Positions 1-8,250 of a DNA stretch of 64,000 bases are shown piece after piece. The notes beneath the pieces were generated by a model that searched no databases, was not told where the DNA came from, and was given only the letters and a program-made list of their open reading frames with translations. The translations under genes and the position numbers were made by a program. Each line of letters starts with the position of its first letter. The stretch's first letter is position 1. This stretch comes from Clostridiaceae bacterium Marseille-Q3526 (lineage in GTDB: Bacteria > Bacillota > Clostridia > Lachnospirales > Lachnospiraceae), in contig JAGTTS010000010.1 of assembly GCA_018223375.1 (NCBI GenBank), forward strand, positions 1 through 64,000. Direction: 5' to 3'.

Positions 1-755
1 ATACAAATGTAAGAAAATTGTCTGCAAAAGAATTAAGAAAAATATGCGGAAAAAAGGTAGGCATGGTTTTTCAAGAACCGATGACAGCTTTAAATCCTGT
101 GTTTAATATTGAGCAACAAATGCTGGCGCCAATGAAAACACATCTGAAAATATCGAAACACGAGTTGCACAATCGATGTATAAAATTGCTTCAGCAAGTA
201 GGAATAAAAGAACCTGAAGCTGTTTTAAAAAGTTACCCTCATCAATTATCTGGTGGAATGAGACAGCGAATAGTAATTGCTATGGCTATTTCCTGTAGTC
301 CTTCACTGCTAATTGCTGATGAACCTACTACTGCCTTAGATGTTACAATTCAATTACAGATTTTGCGAATTATAAAAAATCTTGTACAGCAAAATAGAAT
401 GTCATTGCTTATAATTTCTCACGATATTGGAGTTATTTCTACCCTGGCAGAAGAAATCATAGTCATGTATGCTGGAGAAATTATAGAACAAGATAATAAA
501 GAAAATATCATTAAAAATGCGCAACACCCTTATAGCAAAAAATTAATTAACGCAGCATTAGAATTACAAAATGGTTGTAAAGAGTTAACAATTGTAGAAG
601 GTTCTGTCCCAAGACCACATGAAAATATCATCGGATGTAAATTTGCACCAAGGTGTGAGTTTTGTACCGAAAAATGTTTAAATGAGAAACCTCCAACAAT
701 ACTAAAATCGAATGGCACTGGTAGAATAAAATGCTGGAAATATATAAAGGATTAG
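1..755 (+). CDS. oppD: Oligopeptide/dipeptide ABC transporter ATP-binding protein, OppD/DppD type (5' end outside window)
   Basis: This is the ATPase that would power peptide import together with the next gene product. The frame is open to the left edge (first codon at position 3), so the N-terminus with Walker A is missing. Visible are the Q-loop FQEPMTALNP, the ABC signature LSGGMRQR, Walker B LLIADEPTTALD and the switch His in ISHD. The C-terminus carries the Cys-bearing tail of the oligopeptide_HPY class (GCKFAPRCEFC), which in this family may bind an Fe-S cluster. The stop lies 3 bases before the next start. The DNA is AT-rich compared with the rest of the window. Confidence 0.93.
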   Translation, partial: TNVRKLSAKELRKICGKKVGMVFQEPMTALNPVFNIEQQMLAPMKTHLKISKHELHNRCIKLLQQVGIKEPEAVLKSYPHQLSGGMRQRIVIAMAISCSPSLLIADEPTTALDVTIQLQILRIIKNLVQQNRMSLLIISHDIGVISTLAEEIIVMYAGEIIEQDNKENIIKNAQHPYSKKLINAALELQNGCKELTIVEGSVPRPHENIIGCKFAPRCEFCTEKCLNEKPPTILKSNGTGRIKCWKYIKD

Positions 756-758
756 GTT

Positions 759-1658
759 ATGAACGAAGTTATCTTAAAAGTAGAGCATTTAAGTAAAACA
801 TATAAATCAAAAAAGCGTACTACAAAAGCCGTAGATGATATATCGTTTTATCTAAAAAAAGGGGAAACACTAGCATTAGTTGGAGAATCTGGATGTGGTA
901 AAACTACAACTGGACGAATAATTGTAGGACTACTCAAATCAGACAGTGGGCTGGTTCAATTTAATAATCAGCAAATTAATAATATTTCCAAGCGCGCTTT
1001 TAGAAAATTAAGATCCTCCATACAAATTATTTTTCAGGATGCAACTGCAGCATTGAACCCTAGAATGAGCGTTCGTAAACTTTTACTTGAAGCTGTGAAA
1101 GCAAATGGAGATACTCTTGCAGATGAAAATACAATTGTGGAAGAATTAATAAAAAATGTAGGATTATCTATTAATGATCTGGAACGATATCCTCATGAAT
1201 TTTCAGGAGGCCAAAGACAACGAATTTGCATTGCTAGAGCAATAGCAATGAAACCTGAGTTAATTATTTGTGACGAACCAGTATCTGCCCTTGATTTACT
1301 TGTACAACAGCAAATCCTGAGATTATTAAAAGATTTACAAAAAAGATACCATTTTTCATACATTTTTATTTCTCACAACCTTGCTGTAGTTCGTTATATG
1401 AGTGATAGGATTGCCGTGATGTGCCAGGGCAAAATTGTGGAAGAAGGAACGACCGATGAAATTTTTACAAACCCATCACACATATACACTAAAATATTGC
1501 TTGATTCTATTCCTAAAATCGGAACAGAATTTAAATACACCAGAGACGTAGACTTAGAAGACGATACTAAATATCAGGAAGTAATGCGCAATCTAAAAAA
1601 CAATAAATTTTATAAAAAACAACTAACAGATACACATTATGTATTATCTGATATTTAA
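759..1658 (+). CDS. oppF: Oligopeptide ABC transporter ATP-binding protein, OppF/DppF type
   Basis: This is the second ATPase of the peptide importer, 299 residues. Walker A is GESGCGKTT near residue 47, the Q-loop is IIFQDATAALNP, the signature is FSGGQRQRICIARA, Walker B is LIICDEPVSALD and the H-loop is ISHN. It begins 3 bases after the upstream oppD-type gene, so the two are probably translated together and form a heterodimer. The C-terminal tail is longer and more polar than the ATPase core. The peptide specificity cannot be read from the ATPase. Confidence 0.93.
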   Translation: MNEVILKVEHLSKTYKSKKRTTKAVDDISFYLKKGETLALVGESGCGKTTTGRIIVGLLKSDSGLVQFNNQQINNISKRAFRKLRSSIQIIFQDATAALNPRMSVRKLLLEAVKANGDTLADENTIVEELIKNVGLSINDLERYPHEFSGGQRQRICIARAIAMKPELIICDEPVSALDLLVQQQILRLLKDLQKRYHFSYIFISHNLAVVRYMSDRIAVMCQGKIVEEGTTDEIFTNPSHIYTKILLDSIPKIGTEFKYTRDVDLEDDTKYQEVMRNLKNNKFYKKQLTDTHYVLSDI

Positions 1659-1681
1659 TATAAAATTTAAGGGAGGTCGTT

Positions 1682-3322
1682 ATGAAAGCTAACGCAAAGA
1701 AATTCGCATCTATTTTGCTCATTTTATCAATGATGGGCACAGCACTTGTTGGATGTGGAAAAGAAAACAAAACGCAAACAAATGAAACAATGGGAACAAA
1801 CGAAACAAGTGCTCAAACAGCCGATGACAAAATGGGGGGAGAAATTACGGTTGCGTTTATGTCTGCACCTGAAAATTTCGATCCGGATCATCCGCAAAGT
1901 GATTGGGTTGTCACCGCTGTAACTAACCATGTTTATGAAGGACTTTTTGAATTTAGTGCTACAGATGAAGCAGTTCCTCATCTTGCAGAGAGCTATGAAA
2001 TTATTGATGATGGAAAAACATATGATATTAAGCTTCGAAAAGGCGTAAAATTCTCTGATGGAGATGAAATGAAAGCAGAAGATGTTAAAGCATCTATGGA
2101 AAGATGGTTTAAAGTTAATGCTGCAGGTGTAAATATTGCAGATTCATTGCAGGAAATTGAAATAGTAAATGACTATGAGATACTTGTTAAATTCGACCAA
2201 GTATATGCACCATTCATTAGTATTATTGCATCTCCGGTATCTTGCCAAAAAATGATTGTTAAGAAAAAAGAAATTATCGACAAATTTGGAGAAGATATTA
2301 TCACAGAACATATCGGAACAGGACCATATGTGTTCGATGATATAGTTCAGGGACAAAAGGTTGTCCTCAAAAGAAACGAAAATTACTGCCCTGTGGAAGG
2401 AGAGTTATCTGGTCTGTCAGGAAAGCGAATTGCCTATCTTGATAAAATAACTATTGAATTTGCTCCAGAGGAAAGTGTTCGCATAGCCGGATTGCAAAGT
2501 GGCTTATATGCATTTGTTGATGAAATCTCTCCAGATAAGTATTCAACATTAGATCAATTTCCAGGAATTTCTCCTGTTATATGTAATTTTGGAACAATGG
2601 GAATCGTAGCATTTAACTGTGGTGGTAATTATTTCAGTAATAAAACACTTCGACAGGCTGTTGCATACTCTCTAGATGTAGAAGAATTAGCCACAGCACA
2701 GATTGGTGATAAAAAATTCTGGTCGGTTGATGATGGATCTTGGTTTAAAAAAGGTAGTATCTGGTATGATGAAAAGGCTGGAGAGGGAATTTATAATGCA
2801 CATGATTTAGAAAAAGCCCAAGCATTAGTAAAAGAATCGGGATACAATGGTGAGATAATATCTATTCTCGGAACAAAATCAGATTTGTTTATGAATAATG
2901 GTGCATTAGTGTTACAAAATCAATTAGAAAAAATAGGGATAAAAGCTGAATTAAATCTCGTCGATAATGCTACATTTGGCGAGTATAGAGCATCCGGTAA
3001 ATGGGATATCCTATTTTCTAGATGGTCGGATATGAATCCAGATCCACAAGTTTTTGGCCCCTGGACAGGGACTGATGGTTGGATTACCAATTGGAATGAC
3101 GAAGATTCTAAAAAAATGGACGAAATATTTGCTCGCATGATCAGCGAGTTAGATTATGAGAAACGTTACGAAATTGTAAAAGAGTTTTATGATAAATTCT
3201 GGGAAGATGTACCTTACATTAAAACATTTAATGATAAACGATTATATGGAATTAGCGATAAATTAAATGGATATCAGGGGTATGGACAACCTTATTTCTG
3301 GAATGTTTGGATGTCTAAATAG
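1682..3322 (+). CDS. Peptide-binding lipoprotein, SBP family 5 (OppA-like)
   Basis: This extracellular substrate-binding lipoprotein has 546 residues, the usual size for SBP_bac_5 proteins. It starts with a lipoprotein signal peptide: Lys-rich start, hydrophobic core, lipobox ALVGC with the acylated Cys at residue 25, then a Thr/Asn/Glu-rich linker. The body has the family pattern (AESYEIIDDGKTYDIKLRKG, FSDGDEMKAEDVKAS). A GGGAGG ribosome-binding site lies 6 bases before ATG. It follows the two ATPases, and no permease genes lie downstream, so these must sit to the left of the window. The ligand is a peptide or a similar small molecule such as nickel complexes; this cannot be decided here. 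Confidence 0.93.
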   Translation: MKANAKKFASILLILSMMGTALVGCGKENKTQTNETMGTNETSAQTADDKMGGEITVAFMSAPENFDPDHPQSDWVVTAVTNHVYEGLFEFSATDEAVPHLAESYEIIDDGKTYDIKLRKGVKFSDGDEMKAEDVKASMERWFKVNAAGVNIADSLQEIEIVNDYEILVKFDQVYAPFISIIASPVSCQKMIVKKKEIIDKFGEDIITEHIGTGPYVFDDIVQGQKVVLKRNENYCPVEGELSGLSGKRIAYLDKITIEFAPEESVRIAGLQSGLYAFVDEISPDKYSTLDQFPGISPVICNFGTMGIVAFNCGGNYFSNKTLRQAVAYSLDVEELATAQIGDKKFWSVDDGSWFKKGSIWYDEKAGEGIYNAHDLEKAQALVKESGYNGEIISILGTKSDLFMNNGALVLQNQLEKIGIKAELNLVDNATFGEYRASGKWDILFSRWSDMNPDPQVFGPWTGTDGWITNWNDEDSKKMDEIFARMISELDYEKRYEIVKEFYDKFWEDVPYIKTFNDKRLYGISDKLNGYQGYGQPYFWNVWMSK

Positions 3323-3330
3323 GAGCTATA

Positions 3331-4166
3331 ATGAAAAATAAAAATGTATCCCGTATTGAGTTAGCATTAAATTTGCAACATAATATAGTAGGTGTTAAAT
3401 TTCTTGATTTTGAGCAAGATTATTTACATACTAACGTAGCCTTACCGGATAAAAAAGGGCCTTTTTGCTATCATGTTCGTAATGCTATGATGGTCTTCAT
3501 TACAAGTTAAAAGAATGCCATGTTACATGTGACTACGCTAGATATGCCATTGGACTCAGTAAAGCAGATGATACAATACTTCAAGGCAGAAGTTATGAAT
3601 ATAGCGGATTATACGAATCCAAATCCATTTCGCGTAATATTATGGATGCAATGAAATATCTTAGTCACACAATCTATGGTTTAGAAATAGGACCATTAAA
3701 AGAAATGGGCGATGCTGACATTGTCATTATTGCGGATTATGCAGAAACAGTTATGCGAATTATGCAAGGATATGCATATAAATATGGTGCTCCTCAAAAC
3801 TTATCGTTTTACGGAAATCAAGCAATGTGCTCAGATATGATTTCGAAGCCTTTTTCTTCTAATGATATAAACCTTTCATTGATGTGTAAAGGAACAAGAA
3901 AAAGCGGAAGATTTGACAAAGGTGAGATTTCAGTTGCCTTTCCTATTCATATGTTTGATTCTATTGTAGAAGGTATTATTTCAACAGTAAATCCTGTGCA
4001 TACTCCTGAAGATAAACGCCGTATCTTTGAGTGCATGAATGATGAAAATGATTTGGGTATCGAAATTAATCCATCTTATAATTATGGTATTGGTTTAGTT
4101 GATTATGATACACAGATAAAAGAATACCGTGATAAATTAAATTTAAATAAACATCACAATTGTTAA
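3331..4166 (+). pseudogene. DUF169-family protein gene with a one-base frameshift
   Basis: The gene opens at ATG 3331, with AGGAG at 3321-3325, and reads MKNKNVSRIELALNLQ, then a DUF169-like stretch (GVKFL, KKGPFCYHVRNAM). It hits TAA at 3508-3510. From about 3489 the homologous reading continues in the -1 frame (DGLHYKLKECHVTCDYARYA and on) to the stop at 4166, as if one base had been lost. Joined, the product would be about 278 residues, including the conserved-looking C-terminal region with SFYGNQAMCSD. DUF169 proteins have no settled function. It is the last gene of the AT-rich opp operon. A true mutation and a sequencing error cannot be told apart here; no slippery heptamer is visible. 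Confidence 0.75.
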
Positions 4167-4181
4167 TACCAATCAAGGGGC

Positions 4182-4215
4182 ATCGCTCTACCATCAAATT
4201 AGATGATAGAGCGAT
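4182..4215 (+). terminator. Probable transcription terminator of the opp operon
   Basis: Arms at 4182-4195 and 4202-4215 pair over 14 positions with a single G-T wobble around a 6-base loop. The hairpin lies 15 bases after the DUF169 stop. The T-tract that follows is weak (CCTTTATC). Confidence 0.6.
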
Positions 4216-4430
4216 ACCTTTATCTATATATAAAATAATCGAGATAGTGTCAAGATTTTTTCGCAAATTTAATTCTTGCCGTTCAGCAGATGGCAGTTAA
4301 CTGGCTATGATATCAAATTATTCCTCATGTATAAATTGGTGAACTATACAGTTCCTGTTCTTCCACTGTCCATTTCCTAAAAAACAGCATTTTTCAAAGT
4401 TTTCCGCTGTTTCACAAACGAAATCTATGC
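4216..4430. other. Gene-free stretch, nothing recognised
   Basis: AT-rich DNA between the opp terminator and the toxin promoter. No credible reading frame with a ribosome-binding site and no hairpin was seen. The base composition changes towards the window average after this point. Confidence 0.5.
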
Positions 4431-4436
4431 TATACT
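4423..4436 (+). promoter_or_regulatory. Extended -10 promoter of the small toxin gene
   Basis: TATACT at 4431-4436 is preceded by TGC, giving an extended -10 element (TGCTATACT). No good -35 is present at 17 bases. Transcription would start near 4443, about 90 bases before the toxin start, leaving a long leader as in known type I toxin mRNAs. Confidence 0.5.
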
Positions 4437-4532
4437 AAATTCACGGAAAGCCAGAATACACAAAAGGCGGCCTACCCTCCATCATCGGAGGGGCTGACCT
4501 TCCAGACCAAAGAGGAAAGGAGGGCGATGCCA

Positions 4533-4625
4533 ATGTACGTTACATATTCGGATCTGATCCAGATAGGTATCTTATTGGTTTCCCTTGCCAGTCTCATGTA
4601 TGAGATTTTCAAAGGAAGAAAATAG
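4533..4625 (+). CDS. Small hydrophobic type I toxin (putative holin-like toxin family)
   Basis: A 30-residue peptide starting MYVTYSDLIQIG, with one membrane-spanning helix (IGILLVSLASLMYEI) and a basic end FKGRK. This is the architecture of the putative holin-like toxins (TxpA/BsrG-like) of Firmicutes, which damage the membrane. A strong AAAGGAGGG sits 8 bases before ATG 4533; the in-frame ATG at 4527 is too close to it, so 4533 is chosen. The mRNA leader at about 4444-4480 is complementary to its own 3' region at about 4685-4717 (GGAAAGCCAGA and GGCCTACCCTC blocks), the long-range folding seen in toxin mRNAs of this type. An antisense RNA gene overlaps its 3' end. Family assignment is from length and pattern only. 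Confidence 0.72.
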   Translation: MYVTYSDLIQIGILLVSLASLMYEIFKGRK

Positions 4626-4721
4626 CCGCCCACTACTGCGAATAGTGAACGGCTGATGCTGTAAAGCATATAGTTTGTCATTGTCGAGGGTAGGCCATGT
4701 ATCTCTGGCTTTCCCCTTTCT
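4616..4721 (-). ncRNA. Antisense RNA antitoxin (RatA-like role) of the type I module
   Basis: On the minus strand a near-consensus promoter, TTGCAC (4751-4756) with 17 bases to TATATT (4728-4733), predicts a start near 4721. The transcript would run towards the toxin gene and end at a strong intrinsic terminator at 4624-4654 followed by ATTTTCTT. The RNA of about 105 nt is fully complementary to the toxin mRNA 3' untranslated region and its last codons. This matches how TxpA/RatA-type modules are built. No expression evidence is available. Confidence 0.68.
4624..4654 (-). terminator. Intrinsic terminator of the antisense antitoxin RNA
   Basis: Arms AGCCGCCCACTA (4624-4635) and TAGTGAACGGCT (4643-4654) form a long stem with a small internal mismatch. 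On the minus strand it is followed by ATTTTCTT. Confidence 0.65.
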
Positions 4722-4727
4722 ATATTC

Positions 4728-4756
4728 AATATATCACATATAAATATAGAGTGCAA
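4728..4756 (-). promoter_or_regulatory. Sigma-70-type promoter of the antitoxin RNA
   Basis: TTGCAC and TATATT are spaced by exactly 17 bases on the minus strand, giving one of the best housekeeping promoters in the window. Confidence 0.65.
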
Positions 4757-4959
4757 GGTTATTTCTGTGCTGTCATCCGCAGATCTGCTCCTTCTTCCTA
4801 AATGCACGCCGGAACCAGGGTAAAATAATCTGGTTAAAGGAAAGAGCTTGCAGAGCAGCCAGAAGTTAGCTTTTTCTGAATGGTAATGCTATTAAATTCC
4901 CTAATAATGCAATAACTGCATATCCAACTACATAAACCCACGCACTTGAGTTATAAAAC

Positions 4960-5032
4960 ATAATCGTTTCCTGTTCTGCATGCTCTTCTGGTTATTCCAG
5001 TTTCGGGAATCTCATTCCTCGCCGCTTACATC
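4960..5032 (-). pseudogene. 3' remnant of the nucleoside phosphorylase gene, beyond the IS66 insertion
   Basis: Read on the minus strand from the IS edge, the frame of the upstream fragment continues as VSGEE, then TGA, then DSRNWNNQKSMQNRKRL. Family members have a Trp where the TGA stands (GDDxSGxxWDxRxWN near the C-terminus), so TGG to TGA is the likely change. The piece therefore joins the fragment at 7757-8076. With an internal deletion, a nonsense codon and the IS insertion, the gene is certainly dead. Confidence 0.65.
5025..5032. repeat. Target-site duplication, left copy (CTTACATC)
   Basis: The 8 bases CTTACATC directly before the left IS end are repeated exactly at 7757-7764 after the right end. 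IS66-family elements make 8-bp duplications. Confidence 0.9.
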
Positions 5033-5156
5033 GTAAGCGCTTAAATCTTGGGTAGCTTTACTGTCTACGCTTTTAAACTCATAATGATAGTAAATAGATT
5101 TTTACTACACTCTGCTTGATAGGAGATAGAAATTTACTACATTTGGAGGTTTCATT

Positions 5157-5573
5157 ATGAGTAAGAAACGTGCTCCAGGACGTTCCCTGGACGAATGGAT
5201 GGAACTGGTAACCGAATGCAGACAAAGCGGCCTGACAGATGCTGCATGGTGTAATGAGCATGGGATATCTCCCAGCTGTTTTTACAATGCAGTTACCCGT
5301 CTCCGTAAAAAAGCCTGTCAGATACCGGATCCAGTTGGAAAAGCCAGCACTCTTGACCTTACACCCCATAAACAGGATATAGTCCAGATTGCTATAGAAC
5401 CGGAGTCTTCTCCGGCAGGACTGATCCCAGATAATGGGATCAGTCCTATGCACCTTGACAATTCACATACGATTGAAATCGAAGCAGACGGATTGCTTAT
5501 ACGAATGAGTAATGAGATCAAACCGTTACTTCTGAAGATGCTTATGGATACGCTTAAGGAGTCGTTATGTTAG
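5157..5573 (+). CDS. tnpA: IS66 accessory protein TnpA
   Basis: A 138-residue protein in the first position of the IS66 element. The N-terminal half reads as a helix-turn-helix of the TnpA type (WMELVTECRQSGLTDAAWCN, GISPSCFYNAVTRLRKK). Its role in transposition is not well defined, but the family needs it along with TnpB. AGGTTTC precedes ATG 5157 within GGAGG spacing. Its end overlaps the next gene start by 7 bases. Confidence 0.88.
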   Translation: MSKKRAPGRSLDEWMELVTECRQSGLTDAAWCNEHGISPSCFYNAVTRLRKKACQIPDPVGKASTLDLTPHKQDIVQIAIEPESSPAGLIPDNGISPMHLDNSHTIEIEADGLLIRMSNEIKPLLLKMLMDTLKESLC

Positions 5574-5905
5574 CGGACATCTCAAGTGTTGATGCGATCT
5601 ATATCGTCTGTGGCAGAACAGATATGCGCAAGTCCATTGATGGATTATGTGCGATCATCCAGGAACAGTTTTCGATGGAGATCGACCATGCACTTTTTCT
5701 TTTCTGCGGTCGTAAATGCGACCGTATCAAAGCTATTTTAAAAGAACCTGACGGGATCGTTATGATCTACAAAAGACTAACCGCCCAGGGATCTTACCGG
5801 TGGCCCAGGAATAAATCTGAGGTCCGGAATCTTACATGGCGGGAGTTCGACTGGCTGATGTCTGGCATTGATATTGAGCAGCCAAAAGCGATCAAGGCAA
5901 CGTAA
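5567..5905 (+). CDS. tnpB: IS66 accessory protein TnpB
   Basis: A 112-residue protein of the IS66 Orf2 family. It shows the family core VCGRTDMRKSIDGLCAIIQ, LFLFCGRKCDRIKAI and YKRLTAQGSYRWP. It overlaps tnpA by 7 bases, which suggests translational coupling. The length is normal and no disruption is seen. Confidence 0.92.
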   Translation: MLADISSVDAIYIVCGRTDMRKSIDGLCAIIQEQFSMEIDHALFLFCGRKCDRIKAILKEPDGIVMIYKRLTAQGSYRWPRNKSEVRNLTWREFDWLMSGIDIEQPKAIKAT

Positions 5906-5998
5906 AAAAGATGCACATAAAGCTCTTGTTTTTTGCTGTATTTTCGGCACTTTCAAGGTCTGGTAAATCCGCTGTTTTGCTGGGAAAAGCCACTGTTT

Positions 5999-6009
5999 TC
6001 TGGTATAAT
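5999..6009 (+). promoter_or_regulatory. Extended -10 promoter before tnpC
   Basis: TATAAT at 6004-6009 is preceded by TGG, giving an extended -10 element 30 bases before the tnpC start. It would let the transposase be made separately from tnpAB. Confidence 0.45.
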
Positions 6010-6038
6010 GGAAACATCCGAAACAGGAGGGAAAAGCA

Positions 6039-7715
6039 GTGGCAGACAGTTCCAAAGATATCCAGCTCCGTGAGCTGAAGGACATGATAAACGATCTCAA
6101 AAAGATGATAAAAACACTTCAGGCAACTGTCGATGCTGCCAATAAACGGGAAGCGGTTCTCACCCAAGAACGGGATAATCTGAAAGAAGAGATAGACCTT
6201 CTCCGAAAAAAATTGTTTGGCACTTCCAGCGAAAAAAGAACTCTCGATATTCCAGGACAGTTAAACTTTTTCAACGAGGCTGAACTGGAACAGGATCCGG
6301 AGGCTGCAAAAGCAGAGGATCTTGAAACAATTCTTCCGGAAAAAACAGCAAAAAAGCGAAAAGCAAGAGCTACAGATGCGGAGCGTTTTAAGGGAGTTCC
6401 TGTTGAAAAAAAGGATCTGGAACTTTCTGAGGAAGAGAAACTCTGCCCTGTCTGTGGTACCCCACTGAAAGAAATCGGGGAAGAGTTTGTCCGCCGGGAA
6501 CTGGTTTTTGTACCGGCAAAACTGAAAGTATATGAATACTACAGTAAGAGCTATGAGTGCCCGCAGTGCAGGTTTCAGGATATTCCGGTCATCAAAAAAG
6601 GAAAAGATGGCAGAGCCCATATGCTTTATGGAATGGCTTCTGCCGGAACGGTTGCCTGGGTAATGTACCAGAAGTTTTGTAATGGTCTTCCATACTACCG
6701 TCAGGAAAAAGACTGGAAACAGTATGGCGTGGAGATCACCAGAGCTACTATGGCAAACTGGGTGATCCGAAATTCCGAAGCATTTTTTCTTCCTATGTAT
6801 GAATACTTCCACAGGAAACTTCTGGAACGGGGATTCGCGATGGCAGATGAAACGCCACTTCAGGTTCTGCATGAACCGGAACGCCGTGCACAGACCAAGT
6901 CATATATGTGGCTGTTCCGCAGCGGTGAAGACGGAGGACCACCTATTACCCTCTATAAATACTCGGAGACCCGGGCCGGGGATAATGCCGTAGATTTTCT
7001 TCACGGCTTCAAGGGTTATCTGATGTGTGATGGCTATAGTGGATACAATAAAGTTCCAGATGCCAAACGTACAGCCTGCTGGGTACACATCAGAAGATAT
7101 CTGACAGATGCCATTCCCAAGGGAAAGGCTCTGGATTATACCCAGCCATCCGTACAGGGAATGCTGTACATTAACCAGCTCTTCCACCTGGAAGATGTGA
7201 TCAGATCAAAGTATTCTTCCTTCGATGCTATCAAAAAGGCTCGTCTTGAAAAAGAAAAGCCGGTAGTAGAAGGCTTTTTGTCGTGGCTTGATCAGCAAAG
7301 CTCTATCCGTGGAAGCAGAATGGATAAAGCTGTCACCTACATTCAGAATCGCCGCTCCTATCTGTCCACCTATCTGGAAGACGGCCGCTGCAGTTTTTCT
7401 AATAATCTCAGCGAAAATGAGATCCGCCCGTTTACAGTAGGCCGTAAAAACTGGCTGTTCTGCGATACACCAAACGGAGCCCAGGCCAGCGCTATCGTGT
7501 ACACAATGGTAGAAATGGCAAAAGCCAATGGAGTAAACGTCTATCACTATCTTACTTATCTGCTGGAAAAACTGCCTGATGACAGAATGAGTGATGATGA
7601 ATTAGAACTTCTGGCACCATGGAACGAAACCGTCAAAGCTGAGATCGAACATCGTGCAAACGAATCAAATCAATCATATGTGAATTGTCAAGGTGCTCCG
7701 GCTACTGAAAAGTAG
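6039..7715 (+). CDS. tnpC: IS66 transposase TnpC (DDE type)
   Basis: A 558-residue transposase starting at GTG 6039 with AGGAGGG 8 bases upstream. In order: an N-terminal coiled coil (residues about 8-60), a region with Cys pairs (CPVCGTPL near 133, ECPQC near 173) that probably binds zinc, then the DDE catalytic domain. Likely acidic residues are the Asp in MADETPLQVL (about 270), the Asp in MCDGYSGY (about 331) and the Glu in NNLSENEIRPF (about 459). The C-terminal IS66_C region (YTMVEMAKANG) follows. All expected parts are present, so the element may be active. Confidence 0.94.
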   Translation: MADSSKDIQLRELKDMINDLKKMIKTLQATVDAANKREAVLTQERDNLKEEIDLLRKKLFGTSSEKRTLDIPGQLNFFNEAELEQDPEAAKAEDLETILPEKTAKKRKARATDAERFKGVPVEKKDLELSEEEKLCPVCGTPLKEIGEEFVRRELVFVPAKLKVYEYYSKSYECPQCRFQDIPVIKKGKDGRAHMLYGMASAGTVAWVMYQKFCNGLPYYRQEKDWKQYGVEITRATMANWVIRNSEAFFLPMYEYFHRKLLERGFAMADETPLQVLHEPERRAQTKSYMWLFRSGEDGGPPITLYKYSETRAGDNAVDFLHGFKGYLMCDGYSGYNKVPDAKRTACWVHIRRYLTDAIPKGKALDYTQPSVQGMLYINQLFHLEDVIRSKYSSFDAIKKARLEKEKPVVEGFLSWLDQQSSIRGSRMDKAVTYIQNRRSYLSTYLEDGRCSFSNNLSENEIRPFTVGRKNWLFCDTPNGAQASAIVYTMVEMAKANGVNVYHYLTYLLEKLPDDRMSDDELELLAPWNETVKAEIEHRANESNQSYVNCQGAPATEK

Positions 7716-7756
7716 TCGGGGATTTTTTCTATCATACCTAAAAATTAAGCGTTTAC

Positions 7757-7764
7757 CTTACATC
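7757..7764. repeat. Target-site duplication, right copy (CTTACATC)
   Basis: Exact copy of the 8 bases at 5025-5032, directly after the right IS66 end. Confidence 0.9.
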
Positions 7765-8076
7765 GTCACCTGCGTACAATAGCTGTGCAAGTGGAATATC
7801 ATAATAATGAGCCACTGGCGCGCCGCAAAGCGCCATTGTAATGCAAAGCCGTTCTTCTCCTTGTGTATATTCATAAATTGGTATATCGAGCACCTCGGAT
7901 TTAAGATACCCAATGATTGGAAGCGTATGTTCTTCTGCAAACCGCTCCAATTCCTTTCTCAAATAAGTAATCACACATTTTTTCGGAAGAGTTCTCTCTA
8001 AAAAGTTCTCCGGATGAATAATCGGACTTTTACTGGTATCAAATTCACAGATAGGATATTGATTTTTTACAATCAT
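7757..8076 (-). pseudogene. 5' part of a nucleoside phosphorylase gene, internally deleted and cut by IS66
   Basis: The frame starts at ATG 8076 (AGGAGGTTAAAG upstream) and reads as the N-terminus of a uridine/purine phosphorylase (MIVKNQYPICEFDTS, CVITYLRKELE, YLKSEVLDIPIYE). After about 88 residues (LCGAPVA) it jumps to what is normally the C-terminus (YYDIPLAQLLYAGDDV), so roughly 140 residues, including the active-site core, are missing. The IS66 element then cuts the frame, and the rest is at 4960-5032. The family assignment rests on the match of both ends to phosphorylase pattern; the product cannot be active. Confidence 0.7.
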
Positions 8077-8250
8077 ACTCTTTAACCTCCTCTCTTCCTT
8101 TTTCTATACCCAAAATATCATATCTGTTTTTTAATAGCAAGACGTTTTCAGCTGCATAAATCTGCCTCATGGCAGCTATTCTTTTCATTGTTTCATTGAA
8201 TACATTTTTTCTAATCACGAACGATTCCTGCAGCTTTCTCCCATAAAAAA

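Larger units (their letters stand above)
5033..7756 (+). mobile_element. Complete IS66-family insertion sequence, 2724 bp
   Basis: The left end begins GTAAGCGCTTAAATC and the right end, read inward on the minus strand, begins GTAAACGCTTAATTT. The terminal inverted repeats agree at 18 of the first 22 positions, and GTAA at the tip is typical of the family. Inside are the three expected genes tnpA, tnpB and tnpC, all open on the plus strand. The perfect 8-bp duplication on both sides suggests a fairly recent insertion. It landed in a gene already in decay. Confidence 0.93.

Noticed and set aside
4472..4807. A 111-codon minus-strand frame across the toxin region
   Set aside because: It is antisense to the toxin gene, crosses both terminator arms and has no ribosome-binding site; the antisense RNA explains the locus better.
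4866..4961. A 31-residue hydrophobic frame on the minus strand (MFYNSSAWVYVV...)
   Set aside because: It starts inside the phosphorylase remnant, has only a weak AGGAAA upstream and no second line of support. It may be a fragment of a lost downstream gene.
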